Assembly: GCF_027595985.1 (NCBI RefSeq)
Contig: NC_073305.1
Location: forward strand, 119,134,114-119,198,113
Origin: Sorex araneus
Lineage: Eukaryota > Chordata > Mammalia > Eulipotyphla > Soricidae
DNA length: 64,000 nt
Direction of reading: 5' to 3'
Part shown: positions 47,321-58,545 of the stretch, in pieces
Layout: every line of letters begins with the position of its first letter
Numbering within the stretch: position 1 is the first letter of the stretch
The notes under the pieces: model-generated
Told to the model about the DNA's origin: nothing
Database searches by the model: none
The model's input: the letters and a program-made list of their open reading frames with translations, nothing else
Translations under genes and position numbers: made by a program

Positions 47321-47329
47321 AAGTTAGAG

Positions 47330-49210
47330 GATAAATGCTATCTCACTTCAGGACTTACTGCAAAAATGTTATGGTATTGGTAAAAGAATACACAGATTAA
47401 TCAGAGCAACAAAATAGAATCCAGAAATAGACATACAATTTTACATAGGCAATTAAGTTAAACAAATATAGTCTTTTCAATATCTGGTGTTAGAATTACT
47501 GAGCATGGATATACAAAAAATTGCATTCACACCCGAGTCTTATACTTCAACAAAATTAATTCAGAAATAATAACATAGCTAAATTTAAAATCCATAACTA
47601 AAGTATATTGGAAGATAATTTAAAATGTACAAAGATAACCTTAGGTATGGTGATGACTTTTTATATTAAAAATTAAGGTCATGAACTAAAAAAAAATGAT
47701 TGCATGTACAAAAATTAAAACCTGCTCTCAAGGAAAATGCTTTTATATAAAAGGGATAATAAGCCTGAGTCAATAATAAACTTGTAAACATTATACATGT
47801 ATATACATATATATGTGTATGTGAACTGGAGCGATAGCACAGTGGATAGGGCGTTTGCCTTGAACACGGCCAAACCAGGTTCAATTCCTCTGTTCCTCTC
47901 AGAGAGCTCGGCAAGCTACTGATAGTATCTTGCCCGCACAGCAGAGCCCAGCAGCTACCCGTGTCATATTCTATATGCCAAAAACGTAACAAGAAGTCTC
48001 ACAATGGAGACGTTACTGGGGCCAGCTCAAGCAAATCAATGAACAACAGGACAACAGTGCTACAGTTCATATATGCATATGTATAATAATGGGCTGTTTG
48101 AAAATATAGAAACAGCACTTAAAACTGTTTAGGAATATTAGGAATAGGGGTCAGTTAAATAGCTTAGTTATAGAGCTGTGCCTTGAACTTTGCATGTGTG
48201 CATTTTGGATCAGAACTACAGCACAGAGAAAATAAAATAATCATAATCATGATCATTATAATCATAAATTAAACAAATAAAACCATACTGATGAAAAATT
48301 TTATATGCTATAATAACACTAAAAGACACCTCAACAAGATTCTACATAATGCAGTTACATATACAAATGAGTAAATGAAAAGATGGTGCATATCATATGC
48401 AATCAGTGAAATGAAAATTAATACAACAATGATATATCACTACATTCCTATTGGCATAACCAAAATAAATGCAAGCAGCAATTGAAGCAACATAAACTCT
48501 AAGTTACTGCTGCTTTGAACACAAAATGAGAATCTTTCATAAGGCTCTTCGTTGCTCTCATAGAACATCAAGCATACTCTTATCATGCTATCCAGTAATT
48601 GTGATCCTTGGAATGCATATATAGAAACTTGAAGTAAAGAAACAAATTAGAATTTAAAGATTGCTCCTATCTTCATTGCACTCTGGACATCAGTTGAGAT
48701 TTCTTCTTGCAAAAGATTGTAGCACCATTTATCGGTTGTTGTTGTCTTAAGGACCACCAGACCAAGTGAACAGATGTTCGTATGGTTTCCCGACAAAGTA
48801 AAAGAAGTTCATGTGAAAGGACTCCATAGAATGCAATCTGTACAATATAGCAATCTGGAAAAAGCAAAACCATGGACAGAATTAAAATAACTTATTTCCA
48901 GGAAATTGAGTAAAGAATAAATATGCAGAGCATAGAGAATTTTTCAGGTAGGACAACTGTGTGCAACTCTACTGGTGGTATATGACACTATGTATTTGTC
49001 CAATTCCACAAGACAAACAACATCATGTATGAACCCAAACGCAAACTGTGAGAGGTGGTGACAGAGCATGTGTCGATGTAAGCTTTTTGACTTGATTAAA
49101 TACAGCAACTTGGTGGAGGATGTTAAAAATAAAAGATGCTGCTAATGTAGAGATAGTGGTGCATGTAAAAATTCTGTACTTTTCAAATAAATTTTTTTTC
49201 AATGATATAA
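47330..49210 (+). mobile_element. Decayed L1M, ORF2 to 3' end, interrupted
   Basis: Plus-strand ancient L1. Recognisable ORF2 code, now full of stops: 'acagattaatcagagcaaca', 'atagtcttttcaatatctgg', then after the SINE insertions 'aaaagacacctcaacaagat', 'tgaaaattaatacaacaatg', 'catactcttatcatgctat' and 'gattgctcctatcttcattg'. A 3'UTR-like part continues to 'tctgtacttttcaaataaa' at about 49190. A type B SINE (47825-48066) and an older SINE remnant (48140-48220) interrupt it. Confidence 0.7.
47825..48066 (+). mobile_element. SOR SINE, type B, nested in L1M
   Basis: Full type B, ending ACAGTGCTACAG without poly(A). The flanks share a diverged 'catatat...tatgt' sequence that may be a decayed duplication. 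Confidence 0.92.
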
Positions 49211-49214
49211 CTTT

Positions 49215-50504
49215 ACTTTGGGTGACTTTACGTCCTGTTCTCCTCTGCACACATATCTGGCTTGCTTGTCTCTCTGGATCTTGCTTTTTCCACTCTGGAG
49301 AAGTCTGTGTTCTCTCTTGAATAAATACTTTCTCTCCCGTCACAGTTACTTAGGAATACATAACTTACTTTTTAATAAAAACTAACTTGACTCATCAAAA
49401 AATAAAAGAAAGAGAAAACCATTTCATTTCACTAAACCTATTTGAAAATAAAATAGCTATGTTCTTTTTCTCTCAGCAAATTAGATATAAATAAAAGTAC
49501 TATAATCTTCTGTGATTACAAATAGAGCAGAAGTTGGTGGCAAATGCAAAGATATATGGGTACACTTGAATTATTTATTGAATTAAATTTAATACATTTA
49601 TGTAATAAGCTCTGACAATATATATTAAAGGGTGAACGTATCCATTTTTAATATAATTCAACTTACAGATTTCATTTAAACAAATAAGGAAAGCAAGTAG
49701 AGACTTATGTATCATATATGTATATATATATATTATTTATGTAGAAATAAACTAGGAACTGTATGAATTTGGAAGTCCTAATCATACTTGGATTGTTGGA
49801 TCAATAAAGTGCACTGAAACTTTGTTGTTAAATTAATTAAAAAATCCGAAATATGTTTATCAATACATATGTATCACATTGTTCCATTTTTTAAAATAAT
49901 AGCCACTAAACATGCTTTATCTTTGAAGTTACAAAAAATAAAATTATTAAATAAAAACTCCAACCAATGACTAATTCAGAAAATAAGTTTGGGAGAAAGA
50001 GAAAGAAATCCTGACATTTTATTAAGTCTGCAGTAGTTGAGTTTCAACCCAGAATATTTATTCACTACACATTTCAATTTTTTTTACACATTTCAAGTTA
50101 TTGAGAAAAAAAAAACTATTTCAGGTGTTATAAAGAACATGTTAAGTTATTACTGTGTGAATACAGAAGATCATAATTCTTCTTTACAGGGGGCCTATTC
50201 TATTTCTGAGAAGAGTGGAAATTGACTACGAAAGATGAGTAAAAGGAGTTGGTGGGAAAAGTCAGCTACTGAGACAGAGCAGAAAAGGGTAATTGTGAAT
50301 GGTCTGAAGAGGTCAACAGCAGGCTCCAGTATGTATGTTTTTTTTAGGAGCTGGAAAGAATACAAAATACATGGAGCAAGGATGGGAAAGGATTCAAAGT
50401 AAGGAAATGAGAAGTTACAGTAAGGAACTTAATGGGACAAAATAAAAAAATGACCAGGAGTTGTTAAAGCAAACCCAAATAGTTTTGAGATGGATTCTTG
50501 GTCG
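49215..50504. other. AT-rich DNA, nothing identified
   Basis: No gene. 50150-50450 resembles diverged repeat sequence that I cannot name. Confidence 0.5.
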
Positions 50505-50660
50505 GGCCACATTAAGCATTTTTAAAATCTCTTCAGGCTTCATTTTTCTTATCTATAAAATTAGTATTATAATATCTACCTTAGTGTTTTATTAAGAAGT
50601 AAATTACATGTGTGAATCCTTTTCCATAGTATCAGAAAATAGTAACATACCTCTTTTTCT
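50505..50660 (+). mobile_element. MIR SINE fragment
   Basis: 'cttcaggcttcatttttctta', 'ctataaaattagtattataa', 'tctaccttagtgttttatta' follow the sense MIR core (the tcagtttcctcatctgtaaaat region and the tacctacctcatagg region). Confidence 0.75.
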
Positions 50661-50664
50661 GGCA

Positions 50665-53100
50665 AACATTAATTTGATATTGGGTTGTCTATCATAAATT
50701 TTGTTTCTTTTTAACATTAGGAAGCAACATGTAATGTACGATTCTCTTTAACAACAAGCAACACCATGCAACTGGGTATTGTGCATCAGTCAACTAATTT
50801 AGCAGAACTTAACAAATAAAACACAGAAGGACTGCCCACGATTGATAAATTATTCTAGGGAACCACTTCCCTCTATTCTTGTAATAGTTCAATGAAAGCA
50901 GCCAAATAAACAGTGCAAGAAATGTAACCCTATTTATAGGAGAGTTTACTGGAAATCAGGGTTTTCAGAATCTTTCCATTGATCACATTATAATTGCCAC
51001 ACAAACTTGATCATTAACACATCCTTGGCAGAGTTAGCTGCTATTTCCCTTCAATGGATTATGCATTTTAGAAACTAAAAATTAGAGGGCAAAGAAATGT
51101 ATTACTTTCATTGAGAGAACATTTCAGAACTACATAAATATTTCTACTTATTTTAGTGTACATTGAAATACAGTTTTATCTTTGGAGAGTAGATCTTGTA
51201 AACCAAATCCTTCCCTGTGATGAGTTTGAGTGGTTAGAGCAAAATCATCGCAAGGTTTGTCTTTCAAAGGCAGATCAACTCACATAATGCTGGAATTGGT
51301 GGTGTATATTATACTTCGATCATTGTTTATCTTGTCAATAGGAATTATGATGAAAATTCTAAAAAATGCATAAGAATGATGTAAACAGAGAGAACAAATG
51401 TCTAGAACTTTCGTTAAGGGAAATGGAGTTTGCTGAAAGCCACTCTTGCTTTTGAGTCTTTTCTACCTGGGTACACACGCTTCAGGTAACTTTTATTTTT
51501 TTCCAAGATGGCGTCCAGTTAAAGGCAGAGGCGACAGATTGTGGTGTGAGAATCTTTAGCCTGATGTAGGATATTCTGATGGCCAATATCTACCACTTCC
51601 ACCACATACACACAACTAGTTCTTAAAATCTTACGTTGCTAGTTTGACTATCCAGCAGTGACTTCACTTTCTCCCTCAGCCCAGCCTCTCTACCTCCTTT
51701 CTTTCTTAGGTGTGGAATTCTAATTTCTATCTCTTGCATCTAAACTTCATTTCAGCATCTGCTCTGGCACCTCCAAACTGTGAAAACTTAGTTAAAGGAT
51801 GATAGTTCAGTGAAAGGATGGGGCAAAAATTTCTTCTAAAGCAAAAATTTAGAAGAGGGAAGAGAAGGGAAGTAGAAGCAGCATGAGGGCCTTGAGTTAA
51901 GAGAGAAGTTTTATTATCTTGACATTTTGAAGTGACAAAGTATGGGTAGGTCTTCAGAAATTAGAGGTAAATTGACAATAAAGATTTAGTATCTGTTATT
52001 TAGATAATGCCTATGAGTTCAACCTATGCTATAGCAATTTGATTTCATAAGAATGATTGGCATCACATTATATAAATCAGGTTTAGATTTGTACAGAAAA
52101 TATAAAATAAATAACCAAAACTTAGAATACATTCTTTTACTTTTTTGGTTCAAGATATCCTTATCGGGGCTCAGGAGGCTCAAGCACCCTCCTGGTAATT
52201 CTGTCACCTGGGCAGAAATACAGTGAGTCTGTTGAAGTGCCATTCTCTGGCTCTGTGTTATACCTAACAATACTTGTGCAAGGGAACTGACTAATATCAT
52301 GGCCCTTAATCTCTATACTCTCAGGTACTGGAATTGGTTTTAACTTCTCAGTTTCTTAAAATGATATATTTGTGAATATATACATATATGTATTCACATA
52401 TATAGTACAAAATATACAAAGTGATAAAAGTTCATACACCATTATATATTCAATATTCCATGCATTATTTCTATGAACAAACATACAAGAAATGTTCCTG
52501 AATGGTTACATAACTAGAAAGAACCCTAAAATAATGAGGCATTACTAATTTCTGTTTTCTCCTTTTAGCAGCATTCTGATAGAAGTATTGATCTCTTTAG
52601 GTAATGTCAGGAAATTCACTCTTGATTAGAAGTTAAAGCTTCCACTCTTGACAAGAGGTGAAATAGATGATTTAGTTTTTTCCTCAAACCACAGGACATA
52701 AATTACAAAATGACAAATATGCATAAATCCCATAATAAAAACAAATGCATAATATCATATAAGTAATGAAGAATTATGACTTTATAAAAACATAAAGTCA
52801 TTTCCTTTTTCACAGTACTGTTATAGAAGTGAATATGTGTTAGCTATGATAGAGAGCTTTGCTATGATGTAGGTATCATGTTTCTGTTTTTTATTTCATT
52901 TTGAATAACATTTCATTTTGAATAATACCTAAGATATTGCCTAGATAATAAAATAATGGTGGTTATTTCTTGAAATCAAAGACATTATGAGTTACTGAAA
53001 TAATAAATAAAATGCATTAATTACATCTCTATTTTAATTGATTAGAATAATTGAGCCTGAAATTAGAACCAACAGTTATGCCTTAGCATAAAAATATGTA
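50665..53100. other. AT-rich DNA; YY1-like site
   Basis: No gene was recognised. CCAAGATGGCG at 51503-51513 is a strong YY1-type motif, common in promoters and retrotransposon 5' ends. A 16-bp repeat lies at 52893 and 52910. 52140-52320 may hold an old antisense SINE. Confidence 0.45.
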
Positions 53101-53101
53101 T

Positions 53102-53270
53102 ATTGGAATGAAGGGATAGTATCATGGGTAAGGGGCTTATACTGCATGAGGTCAATCCAGATTTGATCCTCAGCATCCCATATGGTTCTCTGACCTTTGA
53201 CAGGAATGATTCCTGGATGCAGACCCAAGAGTAGTACCAGAGCATAACTGGGTATGGGGAAACACCTTCT
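53102..53270 (+). mobile_element. Diverged type A SINE
   Basis: 'gaatgaagggatagtatcat' head, 'cagcatcccatatggttctc' middle, 'gatgcagacccaagagtag' tail. Confidence 0.85.
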
Positions 53271-53369
53271 CTCTACCCAATACATATATTCCTGTGATCA
53301 TATAAGGGTGATGAGTAACCAGTTGTTTCGCTCTTACTCACATAGACATGTTCCTGAATACTTTTTTAA

Positions 53370-53525
53370 AAAAATTATTAGATAATAACTGTGATGTACA
53401 GATACACACTTATCAACTTTTGTGTTTGCATTTCACTCATACAGTGATCGTTCACCCATCCTTCCACCAGTGCCCATTCACCTCCACCAATGATCTCAGT
53501 ATCCCTCTCACCATCCTCACCTCAT
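53370..53525 (-). mobile_element. L1 3' end, antisense
   Basis: 'gtgatgtacagatacacact', 'tgtgtttgcatttcactcat' and 'cctccaccaatgatctcagt' match the 3'UTR of the L1 at 3886 in the same orientation, but diverged. It runs straight into the SINE at 53526. Confidence 0.8.
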
Positions 53526-53752
53526 CCGGTAGAGCGTTTGCCTTGAATGTGGCCAACACATGTTCTATTCCTCCGTCTCTCTCAAAGAGCCCGGCAAGCT
53601 ACCAAGAATATTTTGCCTACGTGACAGACCTGGCAAGCTACCCATGGAGTATTTGATATGCCAAAAACAATAACAAATCTCACAATGGAGACATTACTGG
53701 TGCCCACTCAAGAAAATCGATGAACAATGGGACTACAGTGCTACAGTGCTAC
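53526..53752 (+). mobile_element. Type B SINE, short 5' truncation
   Basis: Starts within the A box region (cggtagagcg) and otherwise is complete to ACAGTGCTACAGTGCTAC. It abuts the L1 fragment with no duplication found. Confidence 0.88.
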
Positions 53753-54011
53753 ATACAAAACAGTTTCAAACAAGGGCAGACTGATTCAGCATTATGTACA
53801 TATACATATATATAATATATTAGATACTTATTTTTAATTTACTTTAAATCTACTTTTAAATTCTACATAACGCTTCCTCAGTGTGAGAAAATGCTACACA
53901 GGAAATAAAAATTAAAATGAAAAAGTTAATGTTAGATATATTAACCTCTCTTAAATACCTTATTGCAATTAAAAATGATATGAAATAGCACAATAATGTG
54001 TTAAAAAAAAT

Positions 54012-54150
54012 AAAGGGGGTATAGTTGGATAGGCTGTACAGTGAAAGAGTATTTGCTTTGCAGGCAGTTGATGCAGGTTCAATTATCCCCACTAGGAGTG
54101 ATCTCTGAGTACAGTTGGCTGTGGTCCTCCCCCCTAAAATCAGAAAAGAA
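54012..54150 (+). mobile_element. Type A SINE with internal deletion
   Basis: Head 'ggctgtacagtgaaagagta', B box 'gcaggttcaattatcc', then directly 'ctaggagtgatctctgag'. The 'catatggtcccc' segment is missing. Confidence 0.7.
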
Positions 54151-54280
54151 TGTCAAATTTCTACACAACAGGTACTTTGAGGGGCCTTGTAGTCTATCAA
54201 AGTTTTATTAATATACTATGATGAAGATAAAATAATCAATGGCATTTCCATATTAAAGTGTTTTGTATTATGTTTATTAT

Positions 54281-54358
54281 ACGTCTCTCAATGAGAGACG
54301 TTAGTGGTGCCCGCTTAAACAAATCAATGAGCAACGGGATGACAGTAACAGTGACAGT
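54281..54358 (+). mobile_element. 5'-truncated type B SINE, hairpin end
   Basis: Only the last ~78 bp. It begins exactly with a perfect inverted repeat, acgtctctca-a-tgagagacgt (54281-54301), and ends in GACAGTAACAGTGACAGT. Confidence 0.85.
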
Positions 54359-54674
54359 AATTAATAATAAACCAAAATTCTGCATCAACCAATATTCAGA
54401 CAAGCATATTCCCGTCAGTGTGCATATTACTATTACTGTAGATAAATGTAATGCCAAACATCTTGATGTAGTGATAATATGAATGACTATTTTATTTCTT
54501 CAGTAGCAGGACTTTTAACAAAACTGTGGCAGCAAATTCATTTATTATGTGTAAGATTATATGTCATATGCAGGCATTTATTATTTACAAAAATTCATTT
54601 TAATGCCTATCTGCATATGTAAATACACACTAGTTAAAGGGACACATTGATCAATTAATCAACTTACTAAGTAT

Positions 54675-55239
54675 TTGAAAGGACTAGCAGAGGAAACCAG
54701 GTATGCAGGACCTGGGGCTAAGATCTCCAGGACTGCTTGGATTGAACCTTCTCCATCCAGTCCCCCCTTTTTCCAGTAGCTTGGCAGCCACATTCACAAA
54801 CTTCTCCCAGCGCCGTGTAATCCCACCAATGGCCAACATCCAGAGACTGTAAGACCAAGCTCCTGGAAGTGACATCTAATAGCCTTGTTCTCCTTCTTGG
54901 AGAACCCGACAAGCTACCAAGAGTTTATTGCAAGCTCCCCATGGTGTATTTATATCCCAAATACAATAAAGATAAATACATAACTCTTGGAGAGCCCTGC
55001 AAGCTACCGAGAGTATCCCGCCCGCACAGCAGAGCCTGGCAAACTTCCCGTGAAATATTCGATATGCCAAAAACAGTAACAATACATATCATTCCTTAGA
55101 CCCTGAAAGAGCCTCAAATAGTTGGGAAAGACAAATAATGAGAGGCTGCTAAAATCTCAGGGCTAAGTGTAATAGAGATGTTACTGGTGCCCACTCGAGT
55201 AAATTGATGAACAATGGGATGATAGCTATAATGACAGTG
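54675..55239 (+). mobile_element. Composite retroelement copy 2, 5'-truncated, with TSD
   Basis: A 9-bp duplication, actaagtat, lies at 54666-54674 and 55240-55248. It starts in the B-like monomer part (54690-54880), then type B-like sequence with a partial repeat of it (from about 54990) and the same extra segment 'agaccctgaaagagcctcaa' to 'gctaaaatctcagggct'. The end is AATGACAGTG without poly(A). Confidence 0.85.
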
Positions 55240-55321
55240 ACTAAGTATATAATGGCTATGAGAAGATAAACACATGTTCAATTGGTGAGGAAAAAAGAAA
55301 TAAGGAGAAAATATTTCATTT

Positions 55322-55529
55322 AATGCTCAAAAGTAGAAAGAGACTATGGGGGAAATTGTCTGCCATGGAGGCAGTGATAGGGTGCGGTATATTGGGAAGA
55401 TTGGTAGTGGGGAATGTGCACTGGTGGAGTGATGGGTGTTTGATCATTGTGTGATTATAACTCAAACATGAAAGCTTGTAAATATATCTCACAGTGATTC
55501 AATAAAATAAAAAATGAACTACAAAATGC
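55322..55529 (+). mobile_element. L1-like 3' end (second subfamily)
   Basis: Homologous to 33245-33515 ('agattggtagtggggaatgtg', 'aaagcttgtaaatatatctc', 'cagtgattcaataaaataaa'). A possible 10-bp duplication, tatttcattt, lies at 55312-55321 and 55530-55539. Confidence 0.75.
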
Positions 55530-55766
55530 TATTTCATTTTAAATCTACTAAATATTTTTAAAATATTGACAAAATCTCACTATTGTTATAGATTGTTTCC
55601 CTATAATAATTTTCCCTTATCCAAGACTACATAGTATAAAAATATATTCATTTTGTTTATAAAATAAGCGTATCATACAAACCTTTAAAGGGTGATTTTA
55701 AGGATCTTTGCTAGGCCCTAGAACTAGGTTAGGTAACCATTAATGTGCAAGATTAGTATTATAAAT

Positions 55767-56428
55767 CATCGTCATCATCATCTCATTGATTGTCAAATTT
55801 CTCAAGCAGTCTCAGTAACGTCTCCATTCGTCCTAGCCCTGAGATTTTTGAAGCCTCTCTCTACTCATCCTTCCCAACGATGCCTCATTGGAAGCTCTTT
55901 CAGGGTCAGGGGAATGAGATGCAGCTTGTTACTGGTTTTGGCATATGAATATGCCATGGGGAGCTTGCAAGACTCTCCCATGTGGGCAGGAAACTCTTGG
56001 TAGCTTGCCAGTTTGTCCCAGAGGGAGAAGTAAGCTATAAGATGTCGCTTCCAGGAGCTTGCTTTTAAGTCTGAATGTGGGCCGTTGATGGATTACGCAG
56101 TGCCGGGGGCAGTCACTGGGAGTGACCACCTAACTACTGGAAAATGGGAAATCTGGGCTGAAGAGGCCCAATCCTGATACAAGCAGGCTTGGAGGTCTCA
56201 GCCCCGGGTCCCACACACCTCTGGGTTCCTCTGCCTGTAACTTCGTATGTTAGGCTCGTCCAAACGTGTGGAGAGGGGCCTTGAGCATGGTTGTGGCTAG
56301 GCTCTGGAGGTCTTCTGACACTGGGAGTGCTGCTCGGGGTGGGGAAAGGAAGCTGGACCCCATCCCCTCCCAGGGGCCCTGGGGAAGACAGCCAGGCATG
56401 CAGGCAAGAGACTCTTTATAATTTATAT
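55767..56428 (-). mobile_element. Composite retroelement copy 3 with TSD
   Basis: A 10-bp duplication, tattataaat, lies at 55757-55766 and 56429-56438. Read on the minus strand from 56428: A-like part, B-like part, type B-like 3' end with the extra 'tgaccctgaaagagcttcca' segment, and a GATGATGATGACGATG end without poly(A). It begins at the same internal point as copy 1, so both may be full length. It lacks the nested SINE of copy 1 and so gives the cleanest view of the family (662 bp). Confidence 0.87.
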
Positions 56429-56494
56429 TATTATAAATATATCTTAAATAATAGTTAAATAAGCTGTTTCTTTTGAAAATAGAAGAGAAAATGT

Positions 56495-56660
56495 AAGGGG
56501 CTGGAGAAACAGTACAGTTGACAGAGTCCTTGTCCACTTGATTCTCCTTGTTTTCAATTCCTGCTACCCCATATAGTCACCTTAACTTTTCCAGGAGTGA
56601 CCAGTTATTTCAGTGCCATGAATAAACCTTGAATACTGCTAGGTATGGCCCAAACAACAC

Positions 56661-56661
<1 letters not shown>
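56495..56661 (+). mobile_element. Type A SINE with AC tail
   Basis: 'ggggctggagaaacagtac' head to 'gctaggtatggcccaaacaa' tail, then (AC)n. Diverged body. Confidence 0.8.

Positions 56662-56700
<39 letters not shown>
56662..56700. repeat. (AC)n microsatellite
   Basis: A nearly perfect AC run directly at the 3' end of the SINE, probably seeded by its tail. Confidence 0.97.
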
Positions 56701-56702
<2 letters not shown>

Positions 56703-56742
56703 AAATTAGGAGATAATACTAAGTTAAGAATCTTAAAATTCA

Positions 56743-57525
56743 GAGACCCTCTGCTCCTAAAGACTATGATCTAAGAGATCTTCTAACCCATTTTGGCATC
56801 CAGAGTGGCTTCTTACAGAAATGCATCTGGACTGTGAACTGAACTACGACTATGTGCCGCCCAGGGAGGGATTCTCACTCTCCACCCTGTGTTTCTGTGA
56901 GGAAAACGGCGGCGGTGGCATCCACGTGGCGGGAGCCACCCCCTAAGACTTCCACCCAGAGCTATGATCCTTGTAATCTTGTGCCTCATAGGCAATCATG
57001 GGAAGGGGGCATTACCGGCACACCCTCGGCCCAGCTAAGATCCAGAGCTGCTGCTTGCGAAACAGACCCTTTGCTCCTAAAAACTATGATCCAAGAGGTC
57101 TTCTAACCCATTTTGGCACCCAGAGCGGCTTCTTACAGAAATGCATCTAGACTGTGAACTAAACTAAAACATCAGAAATCCAAATGGCCGTGCGAGCTCA
57201 TAAAATCCTCATTCTCAGCAATGAAAAGAAATTAATAAATGATGCCTTTTCATCAGGCCTGATTGCTGGGGGAAAATTCCAAACAATAATAGTGAGTTCT
57301 CTATTGAAATATTGAATGTATTCAAAGTATAGAGAGAATTAAATTAAGATCGTTAGCTACTTAGGTGGGGGCTGAGTGGGAGGGGGTACATTGGGGTTCT
57401 TGGTGGTGGAACATGTGCACTGGTGAAGGGATGGGGGTTCAATCATTATATGATTGAGACTTAAACCTGAAAGCTTTGCATTTTTTTTCACGGTGATTCA
57501 ATATACTAAAATAAAATTAAAAAAA
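56743..57525 (+). mobile_element. Composite with 320-bp 5' monomers and L1-like tail, with TSD
   Basis: An exact 14-bp duplication, aatcttaaaattca, at 56729-56742 and 57526-57539 defines one 783-bp insertion. The 5' part is a 320-bp monomer plus about 105 bp of the next (gctcctaa at 56753 and 57073, period exactly 320). The first monomer is CpG-rich ('aaaacggcggcggtggcatc'). A roughly 200-bp AT-rich middle follows, then an L1-like 3' end homologous to 33245-33515, with an A-rich tail. No ORF1 or ORF2 sequence is seen. The layout suggests an L1 that kept promoter monomers and 3' end but lost its coding part, or a non-autonomous family built that way. Confidence 0.88.
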
Positions 57526-57539
57526 AATCTTAAAATTCA

Positions 57540-58172
57540 TGAAGTAGACTTACACTATAATACACTATCAAGTATCCCAGTTGTTAAAGAAGTTCGCCAC
57601 TAGATGTAATAGCTAAAATACTTATAAAGTTATAAATTTTCCTTTTTTGTATTCATAATTTATATAATGCATAATGGGAGCTTTATGTAGACTTATTTAT
57701 AAAAATGTAGAATAAAATCTTCAGCAATATAAAATCTGTGGTGTTCAGATAAAATCTGGATTCAATCACATGGTAATTTTCTTATTGCAACTAAACCTTG
57801 AGAGTCAGGCTTACATGTCAAAGTATAAGAAATCTGTTACAAAGCTATGACAATTTAAATCCATACTTTTAATATAAGTGTTTATTTTGAAGATTGCTTG
57901 AGTATGGTTTATTTATTAACATTTTGTTTAAGTTTATTCTTTACTGTAAAGGCTGTATTAATGAGTTTTTAATTTTTCAGTCATTTTTTTATAGCACTAT
58001 AGTCCTGTAAGATGGCTGGAGTTAGAGAAATCAACTAAGTTTTGAGTGTTTAAAGAATGAACATAACATTATGTAAATTAGTTTGAAGTTATAAAAATCT
58101 TTATTCAATTATATTAGAAAAGTTAATGGGCCAGTAATCACTCTAGGGCAAAAGTGGAATGAAATACTATAC
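57540..58172. other. AT-rich DNA, nothing identified
   Basis: No gene or named repeat. Confidence 0.6.
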
Positions 58173-58181
58173 TTTCCTATC

Positions 58182-58425
58182 GGACTGAAGCGATAGCACA
58201 GTGCGTACGGTGTTTGCCTTTCATGCAGCCGACCCGGGTTCAATTCCTCCACCCCTCCCCCTCTCAGAGAGCCCGGCAAGCTCCAACAGTATCTTGCCCA
58301 CACGACAGAGCCTGGCAAGGTACCCGTGGTGTATTCGATATGCCAAAAACAGTAACAACAAGTCTCACAATGGAGACATTACTGGTGCCTACTCGTGCAA
58401 CGGGATGTCAATGATACAATGATAA
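58182..58425 (+). mobile_element. SOR SINE, type B, with TSD
   Basis: Full type B. A 9-bp duplication, tttcctatc, lies at 58173-58181 and 58426-58434. It ends ATGATACAATGATAA without poly(A). A small deletion near the end removed part of the 'cgagcaaatcgatgagcaa' segment. Confidence 0.93.
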
Positions 58426-58464
58426 TTTCCTATCATTTCATCAAGATCAAAATGAAGGAGTATC

Positions 58465-58545
58465 TCAGAATTTATTCCTGGCTTTGTGTATAGGGATCAC
58501 TCAAGGAACTTATAAGTGGTGTCTGAGTCCATAGCAAACAAGAGA
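58465..58545 (-). mobile_element. Type A SINE tail fragment
   Basis: 'attcctggctttgtgtatag' and 'gatcactcaaggaactta' match the antisense tail only. Confidence 0.55.

Noticed and set aside
56743-57170. CpG-rich monomer as a gene promoter or CpG island
   Set aside because: It lies entirely inside a retroelement with target-site duplications and there is no adjoining exon.
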